Part shown: positions 43,286 to 56,140 of the stretch, piece after piece
Position numbering within the stretch: the stretch's first letter is position 1
Layout of the letters: every line of letters begins with the position of its first letter
Assembly: GCA_038503035.1 (NCBI GenBank)
Contig: JAVSML010024246.1
Coordinates: 236,031-300,030, forward strand
DNA length: 64,000 nt
Source: Crocodylus rhombifer
Lineage: Eukaryota; Chordata; Crocodylia; Crocodylidae
Direction: 5' to 3'
Made by a program: the position numbers and the translations under genes
The notes under the pieces: model-generated
Told to the model about the DNA's origin: nothing
What the model saw: the letters and a program-made list of their open reading frames with translations, nothing else
Databases searched by the model: none

Positions 43286-43865
43286 TTAGCCTATTTCTTT
43301 TGACCTAGCTTTCTCACACTTCCTAAAGTAACTTTCACATATGATATTCTCTTGCTTGCTCATTTCCTTTGCTTATTTCTCTTTTACCCTAACTTCAGAC
43401 AAGTGGATGCAAAAAAATGCTACACCATATTGCCTTTAAGCAGCTTAGGGCCCAGCTACAATACTAGTCCATTTAAAAGAAGCTTATGTTTAAAAAAATC
43501 CATGTTGCACATCTCTTACAAATTCACTGCACAGGCTTTTTCTGAAAAACTGCTAGGGGGTGATGGCCCTTAACAGAGCTGTGCTTAGGTGACTAACCTG
43601 CTGCTGTCCAGCGGGCAAAATAAAAGGTCAATCCCATTAAGGGGGGAGGTGTGCAAAAAAGTGGTAGATGGTATTTAGCATAGGTGCTGACTATAAAAAT
43701 AACTGTTGCTTTGAAGAGCACTTGCTAGGTGGGGATGCTTTTGTGAGGTCCTGGGTAGAAGAAACCATGGATTGAGAAAGCTATAAGGTCTGCAATGTCA
43801 TGTATATTCAGTGACTCAGACACAAGATTTTTGAGGGAGCCCCTGTTTGGCAGCCTATTGCTAAC

Positions 43866-44095
43866 TTAAATCAGGGGTCTTCAGCCTCATTAGACTCAAG
43901 GAATCCCTCTGAATACATCGGCTCTTAGTTTGCACTTGTTGGGGTTTTTTTGATTACAGAAAAATCATAGACCGATTCTTTTGTTGTAAAAAACTCAAAG
44001 GCCACAACAGATCAAATTCTTTTTTGAAACTATGATGTCCTATCTGGGTTTATCTTGTGAATCGTGTAGGTTCTTGTACACCTAACAGGGTGTTG
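43866..44095 (+). mobile_element. hAT-like MITE, family Z copy (truncated)
   Basis: Starts CAGGGGTCTTCAGCC and matches 52585-52879 in ordered blocks (TAGACTC, GATTACAGAAAAAT, CAATTCTT-type then TGTTGTAAAAAACTCAA, CCACAACAG, TTTATCTTGTGAATC). Its right end is replaced by a CR1 fragment. Confidence 0.6.
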
Positions 44096-44316
44096 CAGGC
44101 TAGATATCAGGAAGCGCTACTTCACGGTCAGGGCGGCTAGGATCTGGAACCAACTTCCAAGAGGAGGTGGTCCTGGCTCCTACCCTGGGGGTGTTTAAGA
44201 GGAGGTTAGATGAACATCTTGCTGGGGTTGTTTGACCCCAGTATTGTTTCCTGCCATGGCAGGGGGTCGGACTAGATGATCTACTCAGGTCCCTTCCAAC
44301 TCTAGAAACTATGAAT
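44096..44316 (+). mobile_element. CR1 LINE 3' end (copy C)
   Basis: Heavily 5'-truncated copy. It retains only the last coding stretch (TAGATATCAGGAAGCGCTAC to GTTAGATGAACATCTTGCTGG-like) and the 3' tail (TGCCATGGCAGGGGGTC, GGTCCCTTCCAACTCTAG), ending at ACTATGAAT. It is similar to the end of copy B. Confidence 0.9.
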
Positions 44317-45110
44317 CCCTGACTTTAACTGTATCAGCTTCTGTAAATGGTGGTACACAGAACAGAATACATGGTTGGGTCATGGGAAATGTTGAAATAC
44401 CCTGACCAAACACTGTTGTGGGGAGTGGGGGAATCTGATTTACTTCCCATTTCCCAGTCAACTTTCTTGATTTTTCTACATCTGGTGTGATGGTATTCTT
44501 TCCTCTGACAGTTTTTTTCTGTTAAGACTTTTTTAATACACATAACTAATAAGTTATTGAAAAAAATGGCATCAAATTTAGTAGAGAGGTGGTGACTACA
44601 GTCTGCTCTGTCTTCTCAGAGAAGGAAAGCTAATGTTTCAACCTCTCCTTGTTTGCAGGGAGATGTCTGCCACGTTGCTCATTCTGCTGAAGGCAACAGA
44701 CCTGAAATGTTTCCAGTACTTTGCAATAGTTATGCCTACCCGTGCAAAGAGGCTGTACATTGCTAATAAATCAGAAATATCTAACTCTTACCATTTTACA
44801 GCCCCTCTATACTCAAGTGTAGGCAAAGTGCCAGGCAACAGAGAATCAGGCCCAGAGTTTGCAGCTGTGAGCAGGAAGCTAGTAAAAAAATCTTAATTAG
44901 TGAAAAATGAAACAGCTGTGGTGGCTCTGTTTATTGAAGTTAATCTGCACCTTCCCTTCACCCCCTCCACACACCCTTTGTGTTTGATTTAAAGAAATAG
45001 GAAGCAAGAAATAAATTTATGCAATAGCATTCTGTATGGACTGGTGGAACACTTCTTTGAGGACCTGTCTTAATATTTTCATCTGAGAAACCATGACTTG
45101 CATTCTGGTA
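44317..45110. other. Intergenic, no gene seen
   Basis: AT-rich DNA without recognisable exon or repeat. Confidence 0.5.
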
Positions 45111-45763
45111 CAAAGCCAGATGACCTGGGAGGGTGTGGGCAGCAGAGTCCCCCAGGGCTCAGTCCTTGGGCCGGTGCTGTTCAACATCTTCATTAGCTAC
45201 CTGGACAAATGTGTGGAGAGCACCCTGTTCGAGTTCGCTGATGACACCAAGCTGTGGGGTAAAGTGAGTACACCGGTAGGCAGGGAGTGCATCCAAGCAG
45301 ACCTGGATAGGCCTTAGAAGTGGGCGGATCTGAACAGGATGCGGTTCAACAAGGACAAGTGCAGGGTGCTGCACCTGGGGAGAGGGAACCAGCATTATGG
45401 TTATAGGTTAGGGGCTGACCCTCTTGGCAGCACAGAGGCAGAGAGGGATCTTGGAGTCAGGATTGACTCCAGGATGAATGTGAGTCGCCAATGCGACAAA
45501 GCAATAGGCAGAGCCAACCGCACCCTGTCATGCATCAACAGGGACATCACTAACAGGTCCAAAGAGGTCTTGCTCCCCCTCTACATGGTGCTGGTCAGGG
45601 CGCAGCTGGAGTACTGTGTCCAGTTCTGGGTGCCGCACTTCAAGAGGGATGTGGACAACATGGAGAGGGCCCAGAGGAGGCCACTCGTATGGTTGGGGGC
45701 CTCCGTGGCCAGCCCTATGAGGAGAGGCTGAGGGACCTGAATCTCTTCAGCCTCCTCAAGAAG

Positions 45764-46022
45764 AGACTGAGGGGGGATCTTGTGGCTGCCTACAACCTTA
45801 TCAGGGGCCAGCAGCAGGTACTCGGGGGGGGAAATCTGTTCACCAGGGCCCCCCTTGGAGTCACTAGGAACCATGGCCACAAGCTGAGGGAAGATAGGTT
45901 TAGGTTAGATATTAGGAAGAACTACTTCACTGTAAGGGTGGCCAGAGTCTGGAATAGGCTTCCCAGAGAGGTGGTGCTCTCACCTTCCCTGGAAATCTTC
46001 AAGAGGAGACTGGATAGGCACC
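45764..46022 (+). repeat. Segment duplicated across the assembly gap (first copy)
   Basis: Identical as far as I can read to 46133-46391 (offset 369). See the gap entry. Most likely an overlap not merged by the assembler. Confidence 0.8.
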
Positions 46023-46024
46023 AG

Positions 46025-46124
46025 NNNNNNNNNNNNNNNNNNNNNNNNNNNNNNNNNNNNNNNNNNNNNNNNNNNNNNNNNNNNNNNNNNNNNNNNNNNN
46101 NNNNNNNNNNNNNNNNNNNNNNNN
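46025..46124. other. Assembly gap of 100 N
   Basis: Exactly 100 N, a conventional placeholder of unknown size. It is flanked by near-identical sequence on both sides. Confidence 0.99.
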
Positions 46125-46616
46125 GCAAGAGTAGACTGAGGGGGGATCTTGTGGCTGCCTACAACCTTATCAGGGGCCAGCAGCAGGTACTCGGGGGGGG
46201 AAATCTGTTCACCAGGGCCCCCCTTGGAGTCACTAGGAACCATGGCCACAAGCTGAGGGAAGATAGGTTTAGGTTAGATATTAGGAAGAACTACTTCACT
46301 GTAAGGGTGGCCAGAGTCTGGAATAGGCTTCCCAGAGAGGTGGTGCTCTCACCTTCCCTGGAAATCTTCAAGAGGAGACTGGATAGGCACCTGGCTGGGG
46401 TCTTATGACCCCTGCCACCCCCACTGCTCCTTCCTGCCCGTGGCAGGGGGTTGGACTCGATGATCTGTCTAGGTCCCTTCCGACTCATTGATTCTATGAT
46501 ACTTCTCTATTATTTTTTCCTTAGAGGTATGTGGGTGAGGGTCTCTCTGTGTGTAACAGAATGGAAAGTGAGCAATATTTGCAGACAGTAATATGCTGTG
46601 GCTATTCTTCTCCCCT

Positions 46617-46652
46617 TCTCCCCCCCCCCCCCCCCCCCCCCACCCCCCCCAC
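46617..46652. repeat. Poly-C tract
   Basis: A long C run with a single A interruption, just after the CR1 copy D end. Confidence 0.9.
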
Positions 46653-46659
46653 ATGCACA

Positions 46660-49600
46660 CAAACACTCTTCCCTTGCCTGGAAGCTTAGATTAGCATTTG
46701 TTTATGAATGCATTCCATGATCATTGTGCTGGAAACATGGTTCTGGAAACTGAAGTTTTCTATTTACCACAGTAGAAGCCATAGACAGCAAAAGTGCAAG
46801 CTCCTTTTTTGCTGCCACACAAAAAGAACTTAGAGAAGAGGGACTCATCTGTAGCATGAGAGTCTCAGATGAGCATTTGATAAGGTGGGCCTGCTTGTCC
46901 AGGAAATCACTTTAAACGTACACAAAAAGGGGCAGGTATACTGGAACCCAAGATTAAAAAAAAAAAAAAGTATAGTGGTTTTTTAGGTTTATGTTGAGGG
47001 CCTAATTTTTACTGGTAGCTTGTATACTGCAGCATTGTGTAGTGCAGCAGTTGACAACATTTTCCAGTGGTCAACTGAAAAGACTGAGACTGGTTAAAGG
47101 TGCTAGGCCCTGGTGGCTGCTAGTACACCCACTTGTCCTTGCTGCCTTGCTGTGGTGTGGCACAGGGAAGCTCCCTGTTGCCTGGCTTACACACGGCGTA
47201 GTATGAGGCCCCCCAGTTGCTGAAGCCCCAGCTCCACAAGCCAGACTCAGTGGCTCTGCAGACCATAGGTTGCCAGGTTCTGGTATAGTGGTATTGGAGA
47301 AGACAGTAAATTTTGCCCAAGTAGTATCATGTATATACAGTACTGCAGCATAGACATTTATATGTATAATATTGTTCCTCCAAACAATTGCATGTCTGGT
47401 GGGGAGCAGTCAGAAATGTTTAGACATTTGTTTGCATATTCAGACTTTATGCTGCCATTTTTATATATATTTAATGGTCAATGACTGTAGTGTCTGTATG
47501 GCCTGGTATTTCAAGATGTGCTTTGGTGTGGTGACAACCAACTGTGTATGCAAAATTGCAACTTGTATAGCTAGGGAAGGCACTGAAAATTCAAGATCAT
47601 TTTTCAATATCTACTTTGGAAGGTTATTTCCCAGTATTGTGTATAGCAAAAAGAAATGCATGGGCAACTGCTGGTAATCATTTTGTAACTGTATCCATTC
47701 ATTGTTTTAGAAATGTAGAAGTATCTAATTTTTAATTTGAAATTTATTGTGCTCTTTCGGTGTGAGGAAATCATGACTAAAGGGGGAAGAGAGCTGTGGC
47801 ATGAGCCTCTTAGAATCATAAGTGTAATGGGATCTGGCTTTAGCTGTCCAAAATTGGGAACCCCAAAACTGAGGTATCCACAGTTAGAGATCACTTCTGA
47901 TATTCAGTAAACCCAGCACGGGGTCAGGTGTATCATTGTATGTCCTTGTTGATCTCTCCTTTGTACATAAGGGTGACTAACTTTGTTTTTTTTTTCTTTA
48001 ATAGTTGTGGCTAAATGGTATGTAGTTTTCTAGTTAACTGCATTATAAATAAACAGTTCTCCATGCTCGTGTTTGAGGAAGAAAAACTTAGGCATTTATT
48101 TGGATAAACGTCAACTGGGTTATTTAAAAAAAAAAAGGAGTATAGGACTGTGTTGGTGTCTGCATAGCATACTCCATGAAACTGATTTACTGGTAAATTA
48201 CCTTTGTAATGGTAGAGATTTCTAAACTAACTCCATTATTAAACAACTGAAAGGGGTCTAGTATTAGGTCCTGTTTGATGATATTGAAGTGTCCAAACAT
48301 GGGAAAATCCAAATATTCGTTTTCATTTCCATTTATCAAAGGTTATGTTGTCTTTGTGCGCAAAGAAAGCAAAGTTATCCTCAACCCTACTGGAATGCAG
48401 GTTAATTATAGCTTTTGGTACCTGGTTTAGATCAGCTTATGTGATAAAAGGCTTTGTGTAGGCTGCACTTAGGAATTCTAACATCTTTCATACAGAAACA
48501 GTGTATCAGTGGATGAAAAGAAACTGCAAATCCATCCTTCTCTTTCATGTTCATGATCACTCATCCTGGTGGTTTTTTCCATCTCCACATAGCTGGGGGC
48601 AGAACCAGCACTGAGTCACAGCTTGGGAGAACATTTTCAAGCATCAGCAGTATGCATCTAAAACCTTTTCTTCAGGACAGTTTAAAATTCAGAGTTATTT
48701 TTCTCCTCCCTTTCCACAGTGTTCTCTCTTAGAGCTTTTTAAATTTAGCCTAAATTTCATGGCATCCTGATTTGTCCATTATGTATTATGTAAAGCAGCA
48801 GATATTTCTGGATCTTAACCACGTGTTTTCTCAATTGCAGGCAGATTGGCCAAAATGGTGGACAAGCCAATGAAGGCTAATCAGAGATTCAGGAATATCT
48901 GCATGGCCTCAGCCTCCTGAAACCTTGTGCCGAAGAGGGAGCACTATTGATTTCTCTTGTCATCTGGAAGCAAACTTTAAAAAGCAGCTCCCTCTTGTGT
49001 GACCTCTATTTAAAGATATCTCGTAGCTATTAGGAACTAATGTTGCAATGTGTATGTTTAGCTAGTAAGTTGTGATTTTATATTTTGGTGTACCACATCC
49101 TTAGGAAGCTGCTTTTTGCATAGGCAGCTGCTGTTTTGTGCAGCAAAGGAAACAGCATGTTACAGATGTGATGTGCTCTATGCTCCTATGATTACTACTA
49201 CTTTTTTCTCATTCTCATTTCACTGTCTCCTTCTAAAACGAACCATTTGAAGTGATATATTGCATATGTTTGCTTCTAGGGTGGAAAATATATTATGTCT
49301 CTTCATGTTCCATAATAACAAAAAACTAGCTTTGATATGGAAATAGAAGTTGAGTCTGCTAACAGCTGTGACATTTTTTTCCTTCTTTCTGGGAGGTTTT
49401 CCCAGGTGGAGGATTTAATCCCAGACAATGAGTCACAGAACTCACGGAGATGGGGGAGCCTAAACGATGGATCAGTGGGCCTGAATAATTGATGAGGAGA
49501 CATTTTCCATAATGTTTCCATAAATTTGAGAGGTTTTTTCCCATAAAAGCATGTCTACCTTATTTTCAGTGGATTTCAATATTTCCCACTTCCATATGCT

Positions 49601-52539
49601 CATGGAAGTGTTATGTAACAGAACAGAAAAATAAATTCCTGAATTTTTAGAGCCTTCCTGCCTTAGACAAGATGGAGATCTTTATTACTCTCTTGGAAAG
49701 GGACTTAGTGGCTAGCACATAGTTTGAGTATTTTCTGTCAGACAGAATCTCTGGACTCAATGATTTCTCTCCCACCTCCAGTTTCTCTCTGCCTTCATTC
49801 TGATATTCTATGATCAGCCATGAACTGACTCCCTTACCTCTTTATAGAGCTCTCCTTTTCTTTAGGGGACCTTATCATTTTGTTGTTAGTCCTAAATGAT
49901 CTGAATCATTCTGGCTGATGAGCTGAAAAAAAGGTCCAAACTGATGCTGTGAGGATAAATTTGCTAGAATAAAACTACCATGACCCTATGGCTCAGAGTT
50001 CTTCACTTGGGTTCTAATGAATAGATCTCCGAGACAGCACACTCAGGTATTTGGTCTGAAGGGAACATGTTTGCATTTCTGGTGCCATTCCTATGAGCTT
50101 CAGCATGCCCAGAATAATCATGCATTGTTTATGGTGCCAGCTTTAGTCAAAAATTAGCTTCAGATTAGTCATATGGAAAGGAATATCCTGAAGGCATTTT
50201 GCTGACTAACATCAGATGGATTGAAATTACCAGACATGTCAGCTAACAAGTTTGGGGAGGCTGCACAGAAAGGCAGACTTCAAGGCATGTGGTTCTAAAA
50301 AGCGAGAAGCGGAGGGTGGTATGGTTACCGTACGTCTCTCTATGATTCCGGAGTTGTGATTTCAACCTTCACGTCCACACAGGTGTAAGTGAGTATCTGT
50401 CACTTGAGCTGGGAAGTCCAAGGTAGCTGGATGTGATGCAGGTCATAGCAGTCTGTGTACTGTTGACTAGAAACTGATGCTTTAACTATGGTAGCCCAAT
50501 GTACCATTTGGCTCAAATGGACCTTTGGCCTTTTGGTTTCTAGGAGAAGTGATGCTTCATCTAAGTTTCAAAAAAATAAAACTGTTTTTTTTTAAGAGTC
50601 CAGTGCATATATTCCTAATGTTATGCTGCAGGCCATCAAAATATTAAATGACCAGGATACACCTTTCACTGTGAGGCACAAATACTTTACCAGGACTGTG
50701 AGATGGCAGTTGTAATTCTTACTTGTTGTGGTTCTCAGTGGTCCCAAAGAGTTACATTTGAGCCTATTCCATCAGGGAAGATGTCTGTGACTTGAGTCCT
50801 TACTGGCAGGATGAAGAGCCATTTTAGATTAAACAAAAATCCCCAGTGTTATGGGGGCAGCTTGCCTTGAGATGCCAGAGATGACATTTTCACTAAAATA
50901 ATATTTAGTTGATCTGAAGTTCAAATGTGCATGACCACTTTTGGAGTTCCTTAAGCACTATGAAGGTGATGGGGAATGAAGGGATAATTTCACAGACCCT
51001 TTTCTGAGACTGGGTAACACAAAGTCCCTGCCCTGAAAATCTTACAATCTAAAAGTAGCCTAAGATAGAACATAAAGACATTGTAACAGTGTAATGGGAG
51101 CAGGAAGGAGATAAATTAAAAATGCACAGTGAGTGAATCTTACCAGTTCTAACATTTATAACACTGACACAGGTGAGTTAGGCTGAGGCCATGTCTGGCC
51201 ATAGAAATCAATGGGGTGGTGAAAGCTCAGCAAAAAGTGGGATTTGGAGCAGGACATCAAGGGATGCTTGGTTTATAGGAAAAGGGATGTTGTTCCAAGC
51301 ATAGGAAACAATGAAGTGAAAACATGGAGATGGAACGGGGAGGAAATAAACAGGTACCAAGGTATGAAGAATGGACACCGTGCACGTAGGGGAGAGAAGA
51401 GGTATAGGCAGGAGAAGAGAGGTGGGAATTCTGTGCAGAAATAGTGTGTGGTGTAGAAAGGAATAGTATTTAAGTTGCTGAATGATGGACAAAATGAAGA
51501 GATGAGAGCATGAGGGGGAGGTTATAGTATTCAAGGCAGGACAGTACCATAACATGAAACTGTGCTTATTTGGGAGTGGGAATAAAGTATTTACAGAGAT
51601 ATGGCTAGTGTATGTTTATGGGTTTGCAATTTTGCCAGATTTCTTTATTTGAAAATACAGACTTTAAAAAGTTATCTTCTGTGGGTGTTTTACACTTTGT
51701 TAGACTGAGGATGCCCTGTGAAATCTTCAGCCTGAGCAGCAGTCATCTCCAGTGAGGATGCAGTTCAGCTTCTTAGCCCATTGACTCCTCTGTACCTCGG
51801 CCACAATTGCCAGCAAGCAGGTTAATAGAAGGTGCAACAATGTGCAAGTGCTGAAAAAGCATAGACCCCCACAACCTGGGAGAGGAGCCAGTCAAGAAAG
51901 TAAAATGGAGGTGAGGGTGTATATTGGGTATGCTTGAACACTTCATACCATTTGCACCTAAACTCCGAGTGCTACCGGTATCCCTCATTTTAAATGTAAG
52001 TTTTAAAGTATATTGCTGGGACTGGTGACATCTCTGCAACCAGAACAAACTTTTTTTAAAGAGTGTTCTTTGTACCTCAACAGGAGTTATACCCTGTTGG
52101 CAAGGAGCACTAAATATTTTTACTAATTAATGTTTTTACGGTCTCTGAGGTAAGGAACTAGGTAAGTAAAGCATTTTTACTCTGAGGAGGGCAGCTATCT
52201 ATTACAAATCAGAACATTGCTTCACATTGGTCACCACATTGTTGTTCAGGGGCAACAGGTGAATCAGCTGCTGACTCAACACGTGGCCTCTGAGGGAAGA
52301 AAAAACTCTTGTTTTCTTTTGGAATGACTTCAGTTATTCAGTTCCCTTGTTTATTAGGTCAAGTTTTTGAAGCAGTGTACAGTGGAGTCCTAGTACAGAG
52401 ATCACTTTGGGTAACTCTTGTGTTGACTGGTATTGGAATGGCTATTGGTTTCAGATTCATCAAATGTGGAAGTTATGATGTCAGATGTACATAGAAACAA
52501 TCTCTTCATCTTGCAAGGACTGAATTAGTATTAGAAGCA
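46660..52539. other. Intergenic between SMIM13 and NEDD9
   Basis: Mostly AT-rich unassigned DNA. An acceptor-like site (TTTTCTCAATTGCAG) ends at 48840 and is followed by a short frame containing MVDKPMKANQRFRNIC and a stop, without family recognition. No other exon-like features. A-rich runs lie at about 46954-46967 and 48127-48137. Confidence 0.45.
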
Positions 52540-52940
52540 AGGTTTTTTTGGTGTTATATTTTTTATTTGACCAACTATCTAGAACAGTGGTTCTAAATTT
52601 TGTTAGACTCCAGGCACCTCTCAGAAAATGCCACTCTTAGCCTTTGCTCATTTTCTGACTACAGAAAAATAATAGAGCAATTCTTCTGTTGCAAAGAACT
52701 CAAGACCACAACAGGTCAGAATGTTTTTGACACTATGGATCCCCTTTGAAAGCTCTGAGTTTATCTTGTGAATCATATGTAGGTGTTTGATACTGAATGG
52801 TGCTAATACTAAGTGGCACACTGTGGCACACTTAAAAGGATCTCATGGCATGCTACTGAACACTGGTTGAGAATCAATAATCTAGAGAGCTGTTAGACAA
52901 GCTTTCAGGCATAAAATATCCTTCCTTAGGTCCATCTCAC
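52540..52940 (+). repeat. Dispersed repeat interrupted by a MITE
   Basis: The left half (TATTTTTTATTTGACCAACT) and the right half (GTTAGACAAGCTTTCAGGC, CTTCCTTAGGTCC) belong to the family seen at 12.2, 12.5 and 42.2 kb. They are separated by the MITE at 52585-52879. Confidence 0.7.
52585..52879 (+). mobile_element. hAT-like MITE, family Z, with 8-bp target duplication
   Basis: Starts CAGTGGTTCTAAATTTTG and ends GGTTGAGAATCAATA. It is flanked by ATCTAGAA (52577-52584) and ATCTAGAG (52880-52887), an 8-bp duplication with one mismatch, the size produced by hAT transposases. It is inserted in an older dispersed repeat. Interior shared with 43866-44095. Confidence 0.75.
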
Positions 52941-54010
52941 TATCAAAATGTTAAGCTGAAGTATTTCAAGTTGGGACTTCCTTTACTTCCAGCCTAGCTC
53001 TCAGGGAGGTACAGAATATCTTCCCATGTTTGGAATACCAAAAATGTTGCTTCTGTTCTTGGCTTCACGAGTCAGGGGCACTTGATTGGTGTCCATGTGT
53101 GGTGCAAACACAGCGGCAACAGGGAATAACTTTTGGAAGCGAACTTTTGAGTCTTAAAATCATGTGGCCACATTGGCTGGAATCCTGATTCTCACAATGG
53201 ATGCGCCAGACTTGAACTACAGTAGAACATCTAGGATTTCCTGAGCAATAGCGTGGGGTACAGATTGTGTCAAGTGACTCCTCAGCCTTCTATATGCCAT
53301 GAAGCATAGATGGAACAATAAAAGTTGGGGTGGAAGGAGAAGTAGAATTGGGCACAAATGGGAATGAGTCTTGCCACTGTACCAAGAGAAGCACTGACAG
53401 GGTAGAATAAATTTGAAAGGCTATCCTCCCCGTCACCCATGGTAATCTTGTGCTTGTACCATACAACTTATTATAGACTGGTGCATTCACTGGGTGGATA
53501 CAATGAGGTTTCATAGGTATGATAAAAATGTGGCCAAATCAGTCTGTAAATATGTATCTATCATTCACAAACCCTGCAAGGAGTTGAGAGAGAAGTGCAG
53601 CAGTATACAGCTGTTTTTAGATGTAACGAGTTGCATTCCAGTTGCATGGATGCCCCAGCTACTTCCTCTGGCCTGGTAGAGGATTCTGTAGTTGCTCTGT
53701 CACTACTTTGCATATACATACAAACACAGTCTACTTGGGTTTTGACTGGGTGATCTTAAATTTCAGCCTACAAGCAGCAGTTGCTGGAGATCAAGTTCTC
53801 CTAAACTCTTTCCAATTATGTTTCGTCTTGCTTAGTAGCAGTATGTTTAATTGCCACTACGCAGACCTCTTAAGTGGGCCAAGGAATGCAATATAGAAAG
53901 TGAACACTGTGCATCACTTCAATACTGCTACAGCAGGTGTAACAGGAACATCTGCTTCTATGCTGCACAGGTGGCTGTGAAGAAAGAATAGAATCATATA
54001 GAACATAACA

Positions 54011-56140
54011 ATGTTTTGTTTTTTAAAAAAGCTGTGAACTTTAATGATTTTAAAAATACTCTCTACAAGATAACAAGTAAACAATAATACTATAGGTTTG
54101 CCGTAAAGATTCTCCCTTTACAAAGCTCAATATTATCAACATGTCTAAACTCTCAAATGTTTTTCATCTTCTAAAAATACACTATGAACAAATGAACAAG
54201 CAGAATCTGGAAAAATCCCAAATGCCACAAGCACAAAAATGGTTTAAGTGAATTCTGTCTTTTGTGGGAAGAGGGTGTAATTCTCTTTCGTGCACAACGA
54301 GATAAGTACACCCTTCTGCTCTTGTCAAACTGAGGAGATCATTAAATATACCAGATGCAAATCTTGGGGGTGATTCTGTGTCTATTGAAAGTTACTCTGA
54401 CTTGCAAATAGTCTTGATGGGAGCAGGCTGGAGCTCTCTGGCAGTCACATTACTTCAACTTCCAGTGACAAGAAATTATCGTTCTGAGACTATATATTAA
54501 AGCATCATTTACTTTGCTGGTTAAACAATATTGTTATCCAAGTTAAACAAATATGCTGCAGTGAAGCACATATTGGAAAATGTTTTTAGACTTAGGCTGG
54601 ATCAAAAGTACTAAGCGTACTATTGTGATGAAAGACTTTATGTAAGTGCCATCTGACTAAGTATTATATATATAGCACAACATTGTATTTATCAGCAGTC
54701 AGCTATCTTATGCAAACACTTTGATTACCAAATACTCATGTCTATGTTGAATTACCCCAAAGACATATGGATGGCAAATATTTCAGCTTTAAATCGCAAG
54801 TATAATGAGCATCACCTGGACTTCATTCTCTTGAGTCCAGTCACCACTACTCCATAGCTTGGGTTGGCTGGTAATGGGATCTGTAGGCAGTCAAGATCTA
54901 TGTCTGCAACTAATGAAATTATCCCCATTTTAAAAAGTGTTGCTTTAGCAGCTGCATAGCCCAAGAAACCCCATGGAGTGCCCTTGAGCCAACAGCTATA
55001 GTGAAAAATTTGGAAAAAGTCCAACAACAAAAAAGTGAAGCTCAGAACTGCAGTGAGTGCAAACAGTTCACAAGAACAGGTAATAGAAAAATAAGTGCTA
55101 TTCTCTCCACCAAAATAATGTTTGCTTTGATCAGATATTTCCAAATCTGATTATGACAAATTAAGCTTTTATCTTTTTTTTTTACCTAATGAGTTATAAT
55201 TCCACACAATTTAATTTAATCCCTTTGCAAGGGATTAAATGAGATCCTGAGAATCCTCAACCACCATGGTCATCAGCAGGAGTTGGGGTTACTCAGCAAT
55301 TCTCAGGATAAGTTGCTAGGTCTGCACAATTTAAGTCTGTAAAGTTTGATAGCTATAATTCTTTTCAGATGCAAGGATGTGGGGGTATAAATATACTTGT
55401 ACTTATATTGTTGGAAATACTTCCAGGTTTAGAAAATATCTTGTGGTATTCAGCAATTACTTTTTAAATTGTATACTATTTTTCTTCATATGAGAAAAGG
55501 GTCTTTCTATCATGCTGGATAAGAATGATTTCCTCCTGACTGCTTTGAACCTTAATTTATTTCTTCATACATAAATCTGATTCATAATGTTCAAAATGAC
55601 TGACTCTTTTAGGCAAACTAATTGAGAGAATAGGTTAATTTTTGCAAAGTAAATCCAAACCAAGTCAGTTTTAGGAAGGGATTGGAATGCCATTAGAAAG
55701 ATTACATCTGCTTCATGAATTGCTACAAGTAAATTTGACATCTATACTTGCTATAGTTGACATCATCATGTGCTACACTTATGAGGGAAGCGTACATTAT
55801 GCCTCCCGAAAAGGGGGGGCAAAATCCAGTTATGGATGTACTAAAAACTAGGTGGTATATACAACAATATGCACCACTTACCTGATGCATATGTTTAAGG
55901 TGCTTGCTTACAGGTGTCTTACCATATATGCATGGTACACACATCTATATGTATATTAAAAACGTAATAAGGAAACATATATCCCCATATCCCTGAATGT
56001 CTTTACATTTTCTAATCCATAAAAATGTATTTAAAATATTTTAATGTAAAATATCTACAAAAATGATTACATTTACAAAAAATAGAATATAACTCCAGTT
56101 TTTTTAGCTTTGATTTTCATTGATTGGATTCCATGTTGTT
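54011..56140 (-). other. NEDD9: NEDD9 3'UTR (inferred)
   Basis: AT-rich sequence directly downstream of the NEDD9 stop on the - strand, without clear transposon insertion. An ATTAAA signal variant (- strand) at 54040-54045 would give a 3'UTR of about 2.1 kb, close to the length I recall for human NEDD9. An AATAAA on the - strand near 55556-55565 is an alternative earlier site. Confidence 0.4.

Larger units (their letters stand above)
45111..46501 (+). mobile_element. CR1 LINE 3' part (copy D), with assembly gap
   Basis: Starts in RT motif B ([17 protein letters not shown]) and has an intact FADDTKLW box. It then continues through the CR1 C-terminus (RAQLEYCVQFWVPHF, WNRLPREVVLSPSLEIFKRRLDRHLAGV) to a tail ending GATTCTATGAT. 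An in-frame stop follows DLDRP near 45315, and a frame change lies near 45680. A 100-N gap at 46025-46124 splits it, and about 259 bp before the gap reappear after it. The real locus is probably one ordinary CR1 end. Confidence 0.88.

Noticed and set aside
54812..55144. 110-codon - strand frame with hydrophobic stretch
   Set aside because: Lies in the inferred NEDD9 3'UTR with no family resemblance.
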